A stretch of 64,000 nt of DNA from Thalassocella blandensis (GCA_902141825.1 CABFPG010000009.1:186001-250000), one strand, 5' to 3'. Numbered from the stretch's first letter, positions 53,915-63,189 are shown. Translations and numbers: made by a program. The notes: generated by a model not told the origin, from the letters alone.

Positions 53915-55168
53915 TCAGCCTCCCACTTTTTTTGCCACGGCTTGAGCGAATATTTCCAGGCCCTGGCTCAAGTCATCATCATTCGCCGTTAGCGGCGGAA
54001 TAAATTTAATCACGCGACTGGTAACACCACAGGGACCAATCAACAAACCATCATCAAAGCATTGCCGTGCGATACCCTTCGCCAGATCATTGTCGGCAAC
54101 ATCAATCCCGTGTATCAGACCTTTTCCCCGCACTACAAATTTTCCATCTGAATATTTTTGTGACAGGCTTTCCAGGAATTCCGTCATCATTGCACTGCGT
54201 TTGCGTGTTTGCTGCATCAGTTCGTCATTCTCGAAATAGCGTAAGCCCTCTCGGCCGGCAATAAACGATATGCCCTGCCCGCGAAAGGTGCCCGTGTGCT
54301 CACCCGGTTTCCAGTGCGCGTCGTGTTCGGGCTTTATTAAATTCATAGCCAGCGGCGTACCGTAACCACCAATCCCTTTAGCCAGACAAATGATATCGGG
54401 GTCGATGTGCAAATCTTCAAAACTGAAATATTGTCCGGTTCTCCCACACCCAACCTGAATATCATCCACAATAAATAAGGCACCTAACTCATGCGCCATC
54501 TGTTGAACTGCCTGCAGCCATTCCTGCGAGGCGATATTCACGCCGCCTTCTGCCTGGATGGTTTCCACCATGAAAGCTGCCGGTAAATCATTACCACTGG
54601 AGCCACTGAGGTAAGCGGCCTTTACCGCTTCCAGATTTTCTAGCCCGCCGCCTTTACTTGTTTCAAAAGGCACATGGGTCACATTATTCAGAGGAACACC
54701 GGCGGCATTACGAAAATAATTATTAGCGGTACACGCAAGTGCTCCCAGGGTCATACCATGAAACCCCTGGCTAAACGCTACCACCTCGGACCTTCCAGTC
54801 ACTCGTCTGGCCAGTTTTAATGCGGCCTCCACTGCGTTGGTGCCTGTAGGTCCCATGAATTGCATTTTGTAATTCATTTTTCGAGGAATAAGAATGGTAT
54901 CGGCAAAAGCCTGAATGTATTCGCGCTTACAACTGGTGGCCATGTCCAGACTGTGTGAAACGCCATCCTCCTGCAGAAATTTAATCAGCGCTTCTTTCAT
55001 GCGTGGATTGTTGTGGCCAAAATTAAGTACTCCGGCTCCAGCAAAAAAGTCGATATATTCTTTGCCTTGCTCGTCTGTCTGTCTCGCGTTTGAAGCACTA
55101 GCAAAGACGGTTGGATACGCCCTGCAATAGCCACGAATTTCAGATTCCCACTGCTCAAATACTTCCAT
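53915..55168 (-). CDS. doeD: Diaminobutyrate aminotransferase (DoeD; EctB-like fold)
   Basis: A 417-residue class-III aminotransferase. Lys264 in CLAKGIGGYG binds PLP; IVDDIQVGCGRTG and GPTGTNAVEAALKLAR are characteristic. The start MEVFEQWESEIRGYCR matches EctB/DoeD proteins and is preceded by GGAGGG; an upstream in-frame codon at 55210 is rejected. EctB makes diaminobutyrate for ectoine, while DoeD removes it. The neighbour doeA and the absence of ectA and ectC argue for DoeD. Confidence 0.82.
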   Translation of the reverse strand: MEVFEQWESEIRGYCRAYPTVFASASNARQTDEQGKEYIDFFAGAGVLNFGHNNPRMKEALIKFLQEDGVSHSLDMATSCKREYIQAFADTILIPRKMNYKMQFMGPTGTNAVEAALKLARRVTGRSEVVAFSQGFHGMTLGALACTANNYFRNAAGVPLNNVTHVPFETSKGGGLENLEAVKAAYLSGSSGNDLPAAFMVETIQAEGGVNIASQEWLQAVQQMAHELGALFIVDDIQVGCGRTGQYFSFEDLHIDPDIICLAKGIGGYGTPLAMNLIKPEHDAHWKPGEHTGTFRGQGISFIAGREGLRYFENDELMQQTRKRSAMMTEFLESLSQKYSDGKFVVRGKGLIHGIDVADNDLAKGIARQCFDDGLLIGPCGVTSRVIKFIPPLTANDDDLSQGLEIFAQAVAKKVGG

Positions 55169-55328
55169 CCTACCCTCCAGCGTTTTTGATTGAGAGCGAT
55201 TCTTTTGCACAAGTTACGTGCGGCATTCAAAGAATCACATTGACAGGCATCGTCAGCGCGACACCAATTAGGAACGACCCTTGCATTGTCTGCGTAAGCG
55301 AAGTGTGTGGCTTGTTATCTAAAATTTC

Positions 55329-55345
55329 TTGTGACACTTGTGACA
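55329..55345. promoter_or_regulatory. Direct repeat TTGTGACA x2, possible operator of the doe genes
   Basis: TTGTGACA at 55329-55336 and again at 55338-55345, nine bases apart, about 160 bases upstream of the doeD start. Ectoine genes are often controlled by the AsnC-type DoeX or the GntR-type EnuR; neither is encoded here. Confidence 0.35.
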
Positions 55346-55586
55346 GTAGTGAATAATTTTTTTAATCACACGTCCTGTCATGAATCTCAGATTATCAATG
55401 TCAGATGTTCCGTATCGCTTGTTCCATTTGCGCGTTTCACAGGGGTTTCACGCACGTGGATCACATTGCCAAAACACTTTCGTTGTTACTGCCATCACTG
55501 CGCTTGATTAAGGCGACAGTATGGCCACGCATCAACAGGCCGAATAAGACTTTATGTATTGTATTACTTGAAAATAATAGACTCGC

Positions 55587-55619
55587 GTTACGACTTCAAG
55601 TTCAAGTCGTAACTTTTTT
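55587..55619 (+). terminator. Orphan plus-strand terminator upstream of the doe genes
   Basis: GTTACGACTT (55587-55596), seven-base loop, AAGTCGTAAC (55604-55613), then TTTTTT. Only minus-strand genes flank it; read from the minus strand it has no T-run. Confidence 0.65.
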
Positions 55620-55643
55620 GAAAGTAAAGATGTGTGCGCCACT

Positions 55644-56801
55644 TTAGGGCTTCGGTCCGCCAGCGAGCGCCACAAAAACGCGTACGACCGGCTCGAGTAA
55701 CTGGTCGTTAAATTCGTAGTGCGGACTGTGACAGGGGTAATGAAATTTTTCACCGTCGGACATTCCAATTAGCGCAAAAGCACCGGGTACTTTTTGTAAA
55801 TAATAACTGAAATCTTCAGAAGCCATAATTGGTGTCGTGGTATCTTCGCTCAGCCACGCCTCACCAAATTGGGTTTGTAATGCTGCACGGTATCGCGTTG
55901 CGGCTTGCGCGTGATTGATGGTCGCTTCATACCGATCTTCAATATCTACAACCGCACTCACACCATAAGTGTTGGCGGTATGCAAACTGATGTCTTCAAT
56001 CAGTTGGTTAATCGTCTGGCGCAACTCAGGCTTCGATAAGCGCACACTGCCAGCAATTTTAGCCTCATGCGGAATCACGGTTAAACCACTGACTGCATCC
56101 ATTGACGTAACACTGACCACTGCAGCATCCTGCGGAGCAAGCCGCCGACTGATAATTTGCTGTAAATTTAAAATAATCGCTGCAGCAGCTAAAACAGGGT
56201 CACGGCACAGTTCAGGCTGGCTCGCATGTCCGCCTTCACCTTTCACCGTGATGGTAAATACGCCGTTACCAGACATTACCGGGCCATCTGGGCATACGGC
56301 TTTGCCCAGCGCGATGGCTGGCCAGTTATGCCAGCCATAAATTTCATCTACACCATCTAATGCACCTGCATTTATCATTTCACGTGCACCATGGCCGCCT
56401 TCTTCCGCCGGTTGAAAAATAAAACTGACCGGGCCAGGCAACTGCGCTTCGTGCTGTTTCAACCAGGCAGCGGCGGCCCACAATGCGGCTGTATGACCAT
56501 CATGACCGCAGGCATGCATCTTGCCTTGCTCTTTAGAACAGTAATCTAAAGCCGTTTGTTCTTGTATGGGCAGGGCATCAATGTCTCCACGCAAAGCGAT
56601 ATGTTTGCCTGTTGCATTTTTTGCAATGGTGCCTACCGTTCCATGCTGCGCGCACTCTCGCCATTCGATACCCAGTTCATCAAGATTTTTGCGAACGTTG
56701 GCTGCCGTTTTTTCTTCATGCCAGGTTAGCTCGGGATGTTGATGAAGTTGGTGGCGAAAATTAATGGCATTCTCAATTATGGTGTTCCACTGAATTGACA
56801 T
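55644..56801 (-). CDS. M20-family amidohydrolase, possible N-acetyl-diaminobutyrate deacetylase (DoeB2 type)
   Basis: A 385-residue zinc amidohydrolase of the hippurate hydrolase/AmaB group. Metal and catalytic sites are visible: HACGHDGHTAALW, FQPAEEGGHG (catalytic Glu pair), and the terminal CHSPHYEFND His. DoeB normally belongs to the AstE/AspA family, but some ectoine clusters carry an M20 enzyme instead. Position upstream of doeD on the same strand supports deacetylation of N-acetyl-diaminobutyrate. A general N-acyl-amino-acid hydrolase is the alternative. ATG 56801 follows GGAG. Confidence 0.7.
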   Translation of the reverse strand: MSIQWNTIIENAINFRHQLHQHPELTWHEEKTAANVRKNLDELGIEWRECAQHGTVGTIAKNATGKHIALRGDIDALPIQEQTALDYCSKEQGKMHACGHDGHTAALWAAAAWLKQHEAQLPGPVSFIFQPAEEGGHGAREMINAGALDGVDEIYGWHNWPAIALGKAVCPDGPVMSGNGVFTITVKGEGGHASQPELCRDPVLAAAAIILNLQQIISRRLAPQDAAVVSVTSMDAVSGLTVIPHEAKIAGSVRLSKPELRQTINQLIEDISLHTANTYGVSAVVDIEDRYEATINHAQAATRYRAALQTQFGEAWLSEDTTTPIMASEDFSYYLQKVPGAFALIGMSDGEKFHYPCHSPHYEFNDQLLEPVVRVFVALAGGPKP

Positions 56802-57045
56802 ACAAAGCTCCAAGTAAGCGGACGATGTCTACAGTGTATCACGGATATTTTGCCTTGCAGATTATCGCGCAATAGAAGATTTCATTCTCACACAGGGTGC
56901 TCTCATTTGCTTTTTGTACAATTAAAAATTATGTTCGATCTACGTTTTTTGTACGTTTGGTGTTTTTGCCACTGCGTTCTTCGCAGAGGCTTTTGTTTTG
57001 ATTAACACGTTGAAAGTATCCAGGGGAATTTAAATACGATACCAA

Positions 57046-57678
57046 TTAAGCACGGCTCTTTGACAAAAGTGCCGCCGCAATCACATACAAACTTCCAATA
57101 ACACCGTGTTGCGCATGCTGAAAACGAGGCTGTTGCACTAGATTTTTAGCCAACCCCGCCATTAAGGCGTAGCTCGAATCCAAAACCAGAGCCAACATCC
57201 AAAATAGCGCAGACAGCACTAAAATCTGATTAAAATAAAATGCTTGTGAAGTTATAAATTGCGGCAGGAAAGCACTGAAAAACACCAGTGTTTTTGGATT
57301 CAACAGCGACACAATGAAACCGCGACGAAACGAACCCAGGGCATTTAATGGGGCTACCGGCATATCACGGCCATTCGAAAACTTGCACAATGCTTTAAAT
57401 TCGACGAATGCCATATATAACAGATAAGCAATACCCAACCATTTCAAAACAACCAGTCCCCTGCTCAAAGCGCTGACAAAAACCGCTGTAGAAAAAGCCA
57501 CGATCGTTAACTGCAACATCATGGCAACACTGGTACCAATTACCGCTTGCAACCCACGCGTCTTGCCGTGAACCAGGCTAGTGCTCACGATTACCAAAAC
57601 ATTTGGACCCGGCACCAGTATCAAACCAATGGAAATAACAATAAAAGTCAATATGCCGCTGGGAATAAACTCAGACAT
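57046..57678 (-). CDS. LysE/RhtB-family amino-acid exporter
   Basis: A 210-residue membrane protein with six hydrophobic segments. The N-terminal ISIGLILVPGPNVLVIVS motif (GPN) and the FRRGFIVSLLNPKTLVFF block are the family signatures. It exports an amino acid or derivative. Located 244 bases upstream of the M20 gene on the same strand; it might relieve accumulation of a breakdown intermediate, but this is conjecture. Start ATG 57678 follows GGAGTG. Confidence 0.85.
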   Translation of the reverse strand: MSEFIPSGILTFIVISIGLILVPGPNVLVIVSTSLVHGKTRGLQAVIGTSVAMMLQLTIVAFSTAVFVSALSRGLVVLKWLGIAYLLYMAFVEFKALCKFSNGRDMPVAPLNALGSFRRGFIVSLLNPKTLVFFSAFLPQFITSQAFYFNQILVLSALFWMLALVLDSSYALMAGLAKNLVQQPRFQHAQHGVIGSLYVIAAALLSKSRA

Positions 57679-57853
57679 TGCGCACACTCCAATTTTTCAC
57701 CTATTGTAGTTGCATTATTAGTACATTAATACGTTTTATCGGCATTTCGGGTTATGAAAAATGGCAGTGATTTGCTTCAGTAAAATATAGTGCAAGTCTT
57801 AACTGCCTCCAACTCAAGGCAACACGCTCATTCTCGACAATATATTGATACAC

Positions 57854-57878
57854 AAAAAAAGGGGCCCAAAGGCCCCTT
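57854..57878 (-). terminator. Terminator of the trypsin-like protease gene
   Basis: Read on the minus strand: AAGGGGCC, loop TTTG, GGCCCCTT, then a run of seven Ts in total. It lies 25 bases after the protease stop codon. Confidence 0.9.
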
Positions 57879-57902
57879 AATTATCTCGCTACATGAAACG
57901 CA

Positions 57903-59906
57903 TTATGGACGGCGAGGTACAGGCACTACAGTTTTAAGCTCTTGCAGCTTACGCAGGCTTCGCACTTCCAGATTTAATGCAGTAGGTTCACCTAATACAG
58001 TCGGCACAGGCTCGCCTTCATTCACAACACTTACGGTGTAATCACCGGTTAATGCTTCGGTGAAGGTTGATACGCCCAGTAAATAATTAACCCCTGGCTC
58101 AGGTAAAAATAGAAATTCTGAAACAGAGCCAACGCCAAATGAATAGGCCACATCTAATACGCCGCCAGCACCCTGTGCCTCACGAACATCGCGATCATAA
58201 ATCACGATATACAAATCCTCTAAAGAATCTGAAGTCACTTGGATCTGAACAGGCTTGTCTCCTGTCACACCGGCAATGTCAAAATAGTCAATAAAATATG
58301 TAAAGAGTGGGTAATCAGAGTCAATCTCGTCATCCCCTGTTAAGCTACCTCTTACACTCACTTCACTTGGCGTACCGGTAACAAACAGATTGTTTCGCGT
58401 AAAACCGTCACCTTCAAAACCAGCAAACAAAGTACTGTAGTAAATGCCATCTTCCAACTCACTTAATACGGCGCGGTTGAAGCCGCTGTAACAGGCTACG
58501 GTTTCCGCAGGAATAGGCGCAGGACCATCGACATCAATCTCACAGTCGAATTCGCGAGGGACAAATGATTCATCCAGAATTCGCCAATCAAAACTTACGC
58601 CCGTTTCGTCGCTGGTCACGGCTGAGCTGACTAGCTGCCAACGTGGGTCTATAGGCTTGCTTGGAGAGAAAGTTGTTTGCTTGTTACCAAAATCCGCTTT
58701 GGCAAATTGCAGTGGACGCACGCGTACATCGTGGAAACGCGAACCGCCTACCGCCGTTTCTTTAGCCCAATCGGATAAGGCCGAAACACGTGACCATACG
58801 CCAGGGAAACCAGCTTGTGCACAACCATTGCCGTAACTGGTTAAACCGGCGAGTTTCCATTGATCGGTATCAGCATCTCGCACCAGCAAAGGACCACCAC
58901 TGTCGCCCTGACAAGCATCAACACCACCTTCTGGAACACCACCACATATTTGCGTCTCAAAGTTTATAGCGTCTGGGTAGGCCGCCATACATGCTTCCGT
59001 ATCGGCCACTGGCAAGTGAACGTCTTGTAACAACACGCTCGCCAGGTCGCTTACACCCCAGCCGACAGTGGTAGCCAACTGACCGTCTGCTGCAAGGGCG
59101 GCGTTTTCTGGCGATAACATAGAGATAGATTCCAAACCACTTGCGGCCAAATCAATTGGCTGAGCCAGTTTCCACAGCGCAATGTCATAACCACCGCCCA
59201 CGCTGAGAATAGAATCAAACTCAGGGTGCAATACAATGTCTTCCACCTCAAGTAGCTGACCACTGCCATCGTAAATATCATTGGTGCCTACCAGCACGCC
59301 GACATCCAATGGATTAGTACCTTCAGAACAGTGAGCCGCCGTAGCCACCCAACTGTCTGAAATTAATACGCCGCCACAAAACTGATTGAAATCGCCGCTC
59401 AGGTTATATCCCACGGCCACCATAAAGGGGTATTCACCAGGTTCTACTTCTGCACCACCAATAATTTTAGGGGTAATATCGCGAGGTGAATTGGCACCGT
59501 TATTTACAACAATTGGTGTGACGTCATCACCAGCGCCACCGCTGATGTTGCGCCAACCAAACGCTACTTCCTGGCGCACCACATAGTCACCTGTTGGCAG
59601 AGGACTAAAAAAGTAAACCCCGTTTGCGTCCGTCCGCGCAAACAACTCATTGCGGTCGCGAACGTTATTATTGTTTTCATCCAAATACACAATTGCATTT
59701 TCAATGGCTGGCTCGAATAAACCGCGCTTACCATTTTCATTCAAATCTTCATACACACTGCCGTAAACAAAACCAACATTAAACAACTTGGCATTTAACG
59801 CCTGGCTTTCAATATCGGTTTCTGTTTTGGCGGATGCCAGAGGCGCCATGAATGGGCTGATAGACACTGCCAGGGCAGCGACACTGTGTTGTATCCAATT
59901 GGACAT
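57903..59906 (-). CDS. Secreted trypsin-like serine protease with SdrD-B-like propeptide
   Basis: A 667-residue exported protein. The signal peptide ends near LASAK. Residues 46-120 look like an SdrD-B domain (GSVYEDLNENGKRG, DENNNNVRD, FFSPLPTGDYVV). A trypsin domain follows (148-395): activation site K147-IIGG, His192 in TAAHC, Asp241 in YDIALW, Ser336 in GDSGGP, and Asp330 six residues before Ser336, which predicts cleavage after Lys/Arg. The C-terminal 240 residues are beta-rich, ending in a pre-peptidase-C-like domain (YFIDYFDIAG, NYLLGVSTFTEALTGDYTVSV). AGGA stands before the ATG. Confidence 0.85.
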   Translation of the reverse strand: MSNWIQHSVAALAVSISPFMAPLASAKTETDIESQALNAKLFNVGFVYGSVYEDLNENGKRGLFEPAIENAIVYLDENNNNVRDRNELFARTDANGVYFFSPLPTGDYVVRQEVAFGWRNISGGAGDDVTPIVVNNGANSPRDITPKIIGGAEVEPGEYPFMVAVGYNLSGDFNQFCGGVLISDSWVATAAHCSEGTNPLDVGVLVGTNDIYDGSGQLLEVEDIVLHPEFDSILSVGGGYDIALWKLAQPIDLAASGLESISMLSPENAALAADGQLATTVGWGVSDLASVLLQDVHLPVADTEACMAAYPDAINFETQICGGVPEGGVDACQGDSGGPLLVRDADTDQWKLAGLTSYGNGCAQAGFPGVWSRVSALSDWAKETAVGGSRFHDVRVRPLQFAKADFGNKQTTFSPSKPIDPRWQLVSSAVTSDETGVSFDWRILDESFVPREFDCEIDVDGPAPIPAETVACYSGFNRAVLSELEDGIYYSTLFAGFEGDGFTRNNLFVTGTPSEVSVRGSLTGDDEIDSDYPLFTYFIDYFDIAGVTGDKPVQIQVTSDSLEDLYIVIYDRDVREAQGAGGVLDVAYSFGVGSVSEFLFLPEPGVNYLLGVSTFTEALTGDYTVSVVNEGEPVPTVLGEPTALNLEVRSLRKLQELKTVVPVPRRP

Positions 59907-60450
59907 GACATTTATTCCTATAGAAATGTTTCACCAATCCCACTGTACGCGGGGGTTGGACAAGACACAAAACAATGATGGCAGGAGAGTTTTCATTAAT
60001 AGCGGTTAATTATTCTAAGCATACCTCACCAGAAAAATTATTTGTTTTATTTGAAATAATGGCCGTTAGTAATTAATGCGACTCTCGATTGACTCACTGA
60101 GCATTCGTTTAAATGCACTTTATGTGTAAGTTATTCGCAGGGGACGGTAAAAAAATGACAACAAATGAACAGGCTATGTTGAGTATTTTCATCACACTGC
60201 AAACTGCCAACGTTAATTTTTATATTTTTTCTTTGCGCTCGTCGTTATTTTAGAACGACCAAAACAAAAAACACCTCAGCCTTAACAGAGTGAAAAAAAT
60301 AATTTTTTTTCGAATGAAACTTTTACACGCCTTCATGAATTTTTCACAACACTCACAGGTTTCATGCGAAATAAAATTTTGGCACAGATGTCATTAATCA
60401 ATCGATGTAATTTTGCACCAAGTGCTTTTTATTTTTACGAACTTGTTTTT

Positions 60451-60470
60451 CCATGCAAAAATTTGCATGG
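60451..60470. promoter_or_regulatory. Palindrome CCATGCAAA-AA-TTTGCATGG
   Basis: Nine-base perfect inverted repeat with a two-base centre. The form fits a dimeric helix-turn-helix regulator site, but no gene start lies within 400 bases on either side. Confidence 0.45.
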
Positions 60471-60897
60471 CAACATCAGTTTTTTAACAGTGACGTTTTA
60501 TATTTTTTTCAACAAACGTCAACAACTCATCCTTTACCTCACATCTTAGGCAAGAGTAAAAAGACGTCGGCCGCTGATAACAGATATTAAGAAACTGCAA
60601 ACCACTTGGATTTACACCAACTTTATTTAAATCAATGAGATTAGAGCTTTGCGACGCTGTTGTTATAAAACAACACAATGCCTAACACGACATAACGTTT
60701 TAGATCAGGATTAGGAACAAGAACAGCACAATGCACGACTCTCGTCTCTGCCTGAGTACGGCAATATTGATCAAATCACGCTAGTTTGACGAAATGAAAC
60801 ACGGCAACGGAGAAGTAAACGCGAAAAATGATTTTACCACTGTTTTCTAATCGGTACTTATCGCGTACGGGCCAGGCCTTAAATCTTGAGGAGAGAT

Positions 60898-60928
60898 GAG
60901 CTTTAACGGTGGCGCCCTATTAAAGCTC
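60898..60928. other. Hairpin near the 3-prime end of the small secreted-protein gene
   Basis: GAGCTTTAA (60898-60906) and TTAAAGCTC (60920-60928) with a GC-rich loop containing GGCGCC. No T-run on either strand. It lies 15 bases past the stop codon at 60944 on the minus strand, so it may protect that mRNA. Confidence 0.5.
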
Positions 60929-60943
60929 TGAATAAGAAAGCGA

Positions 60944-61381
60944 TTACTTTTTGATTTTTACCACATCACCAACAAGTGCAACACCTGCGATTAATGCGCC
61001 AGCTCCACATTGGAAAGTGTCATTGCTGGTAACCAGATTGCCTTTGTAATTCGATTTAATGTTCACCACTGCATTTCCACCTTCTTTCAATGCCCGTTCC
61101 TTTAAACTCACCATGGCGGACAAAAATACCCACTCACAGGCCTCTTTGTCCGATTTATTAAAGGCATTGGTTTTTTTATTGGTCTTAAATTCGCCGTAGC
61201 TTTTCTCAATTTTTGGTGTTTTCTGTTCACCAAAATAAAATGCAACATTATCCCCCAAAGCTTGTTTGGCAGCGTCAGAGTCCATCGCTTCTTGAATGGA
61301 ATACGCACCGACAGAATCTCTCGCATAACTGGCTGATGAAAAGATGATATTCACCAAAGCCAGCAACAGTAATTTTTTCAT
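60944..61381 (-). CDS. Secreted YbjQ/RcsF-like small protein of unknown function
   Basis: A 145-residue protein with a signal peptide (MKKLLLLALVNIIFSSASYA). The C-terminal part (ALKEGGNAVVNIKSNYKG... and the CGAGALIAGVALVGDVVKI end) resembles exported proteins often mislabelled as excinuclease ATPase subunits and the heavy-metal-binding YbjQ fold. Two cysteines (in ACEWVF and FQCGAG) may form a disulfide. Function unknown. ATG 61381 follows GGGAGT; a start four codons upstream is less likely. Confidence 0.65.
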   Translation of the reverse strand: MKKLLLLALVNIIFSSASYARDSVGAYSIQEAMDSDAAKQALGDNVAFYFGEQKTPKIEKSYGEFKTNKKTNAFNKSDKEACEWVFLSAMVSLKERALKEGGNAVVNIKSNYKGNLVTSNDTFQCGAGALIAGVALVGDVVKIKK

Positions 61382-61466
61382 AAACACTCCCATGTCGTTA
61401 TTTGATCAAATGAAACACATTAAATGTAGACTAGAACCACGATCTGGCGCAATATTTTATCCCACA

Positions 61467-61913
61467 TCAGGATAACGCTGACCGATAAAAGGTGAGCACA
61501 TCGTGGTCGCGCTGCAACAAATGCATGCCCGCGTATTCCGCAGTTTTGATAGAGGCAATATTGGCACTCTTCACTTCCGCACACACCGGCTCCTTCATTT
61601 GTGCGGCGAACAGAGCCACCATGGCTTTGGCATGCCCGGCACCACGCGCTTCCGGCGCAATTGTCCAGGACAACATCCAGGCATCGCCTCGCCAATCAGC
61701 TCTCACCGTGCCCACTGCCCGATGATCATACTCCGCAATGTTCAACACTCTCTGACTGTTTTTCAGAGATTCCTCTAACCAGTTCAGATGCGTCTCCCAG
61801 GGTATTTCCTGAATCGAATGGCTGGCTTGCCGGGTGAGAACATCATTGCGCCAGCCATAGAGTAATGTCGCATCCTGCATAGTGACGGGACGAAGTTGAA
61901 TTGCATGGTTCAT
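61467..61913 (-). CDS. GNAT-family N-acetyltransferase
   Basis: A 148-residue single-domain acetyltransferase. The acetyl-CoA loop is in WTIAPEARGAGHAKAMVALF, and the N-terminal RPVTMQDATLLYGWRND block is typical of GNATs acting on amino sugars or small amines (similar to sugar-nucleotide N-acetyltransferases). Substrate unknown. No clear ribosome site is seen before the ATG. Confidence 0.8.
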   Translation of the reverse strand: MNHAIQLRPVTMQDATLLYGWRNDVLTRQASHSIQEIPWETHLNWLEESLKNSQRVLNIAEYDHRAVGTVRADWRGDAWMLSWTIAPEARGAGHAKAMVALFAAQMKEPVCAEVKSANIASIKTAEYAGMHLLQRDHDVLTFYRSALS

Positions 61914-62028
61914 ATGGCTAATTTGTCGTGGAGTTTTCCAATAAGTTCTTTACCTAAAGTGTATCTCAGCAAGCATTGAATGCAATATATCGCGCCCAAG
62001 TCAAATGCGACCACAATCCTGGCGCATC

Positions 62029-62547
62029 TCAGTTAGTATCGACCCGTAATCGGCGAAATAGTTTGAGAGGTTCAGGAATAGACTCCACCGTGAAAACTTC
62101 CTGATATTTAAAATCCAGCTTTTCCAAGAGACGTTGTGAACGCAGGTTCTCGATACTCGTGACGGCAATCAGTTCGTCGAATCCAAAAGTCTTCACCCCA
62201 AAGTGGAGAATAGCGCGAGAAAATTCGAGCGCAAAACCCTGGTTGTAGTATTGCGGCAATAGCGCAAAGCCGAAGTCTACCGCAGGGAGATACGCTTTCT
62301 TTAAAAATCCTCCAATTCCAATCGCATCGCCTGCAAGGTTGCGAACGAGATAGTAGCTGAATGAATGATCGGTATATGACTTTAAAAACCCTTCGTTCAA
62401 GTAGCGCAATGCATCATCACGATTGTAGACCTTCGGGTTGTTAATATATTGCTGCCAGCCAGGAGAGTTTACCAGGGCAATAAAAAAGTCTGCATCGGCT
62501 TCCGTTATAGCATGTATCGTAGTCCGCGCGGTATTAAGTATCTGCAT
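62029..62547 (-). CDS. RimJ/RimL-type GNAT acetyltransferase
   Basis: A 172-residue acetyltransferase of the RimJ/RimL-like group: IGIGGFLKKAYLPAVDFGFALLPQYYNQGFALE covers the beta4 strand and CoA loop, and TSIENLRSQRLLEKLDFKY is the C-terminal signature. It might acetylate a small molecule or a protein N-terminus; the substrate cannot be read from the sequence. It is unrelated in detail to the neighbouring GNAT gene. Confidence 0.82.
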   Translation of the reverse strand: MQILNTARTTIHAITEADADFFIALVNSPGWQQYINNPKVYNRDDALRYLNEGFLKSYTDHSFSYYLVRNLAGDAIGIGGFLKKAYLPAVDFGFALLPQYYNQGFALEFSRAILHFGVKTFGFDELIAVTSIENLRSQRLLEKLDFKYQEVFTVESIPEPLKLFRRLRVDTN

Positions 62548-62572
62548 AGTTTACGCTGGGGCTTGACTGCAT

Positions 62573-62923
62573 CTAACTCAATTTCTCTCGGAACATGAAA
62601 AACACGGCACCGAGAAGACACAATCCGGCCCATAAATAATCCAGTTTGAGGGGTTCTTTCAGATAATACAGGGAAAATGGCACAAAGATGGACAGGGTAA
62701 TCACTTCCTGAATGATTTTTAGCTGCCCCACACTCAATACCGTATAACCAATTCGGTTAGCAGGTACTTGAAACAGGTACTCCAGAAGCGCTACCCCCCA
62801 GCTGATTAAAGCTGCAACAAACCACGGTTTGGCGCTAAGTTCTTTTAGATGCGCATACCAGGCAAACGTCATAAATATGTTACTGCACAAAAGCAATCCA
62901 ATAGAGATCACAATGGGATTCAT
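62573..62923 (-). CDS. DUF486 (DMT-type) small membrane protein
   Basis: A 116-residue protein with four hydrophobic segments. MNPIVISIGLLLCSNIFMTFAWYAHLK, the central VPANRIGY motif and the LKIIQEVITLSIF block identify DUF486, related to small drug/metabolite transporters. The start at 62923, after TAAGG, is chosen; the frame is open for a further 36 residues of unlikely sequence. It sits 25 bases upstream of the second GNAT gene. Confidence 0.88.
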   Translation of the reverse strand: MNPIVISIGLLLCSNIFMTFAWYAHLKELSAKPWFVAALISWGVALLEYLFQVPANRIGYTVLSVGQLKIIQEVITLSIFVPFSLYYLKEPLKLDYLWAGLCLLGAVFFMFREKLS

Positions 62924-63189
62924 ACACACCTTACTTAGGAAATCAAAATGACCAGGAAGAACAAAACTATTAAATTTCAATAACTTACACATCACCAACG
63001 AGTAGGCTCGGCAAGCGGATAGCCCCCTCAAGCTTTACCACCCTAGTGCAATGGAGGCAAAAATATAGCGCCAATTGCACCTTTTGTGGAACTTTTTTAT
63101 GTCGCTTTCCACTTCATGAATATCAACGGAAAGCATTCCTATTGAGCCGAATCAATACCTGCTTTCATATTTTTGGTTGGAGACTACTG

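Larger units (their letters stand above)
55169..55643. other. Non-coding spacer upstream of doeD
   Basis: This 475-base spacer should hold the promoter of the doeD-doeA-doeC unit. It contains two short direct repeats and an orphan plus-strand terminator, listed separately. Overlapping short frames in it lack ribosome sites. Confidence 0.5.
59907..60943. other. 1-kb non-coding region
   Basis: AT-rich and the longest stretch without a gene here. It contains a 20-base palindrome (60451-60470), a 9-base-stem hairpin near its right end and several A/T runs. Two opposing frames of about 60 codons (60364-60549 plus, 60484-60678 minus) overlap each other and lack coding character. Confidence 0.55.

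Noticed and set aside
53915-55168. EctB of ectoine synthesis
   Set aside because: No ectA or ectC is present and the next gene is a DoeA-type hydrolase, so the catabolic DoeD fits better.
55111-55647. Three overlapping plus-strand frames upstream of doeD
   Set aside because: They overlap each other, lack ribosome sites and partly run into neighbouring coding sequence.
60364-60678. Two opposing frames of 61 and 64 codons in the 1-kb gap
   Set aside because: They overlap on opposite strands, have AT-driven composition and no recognisable product.
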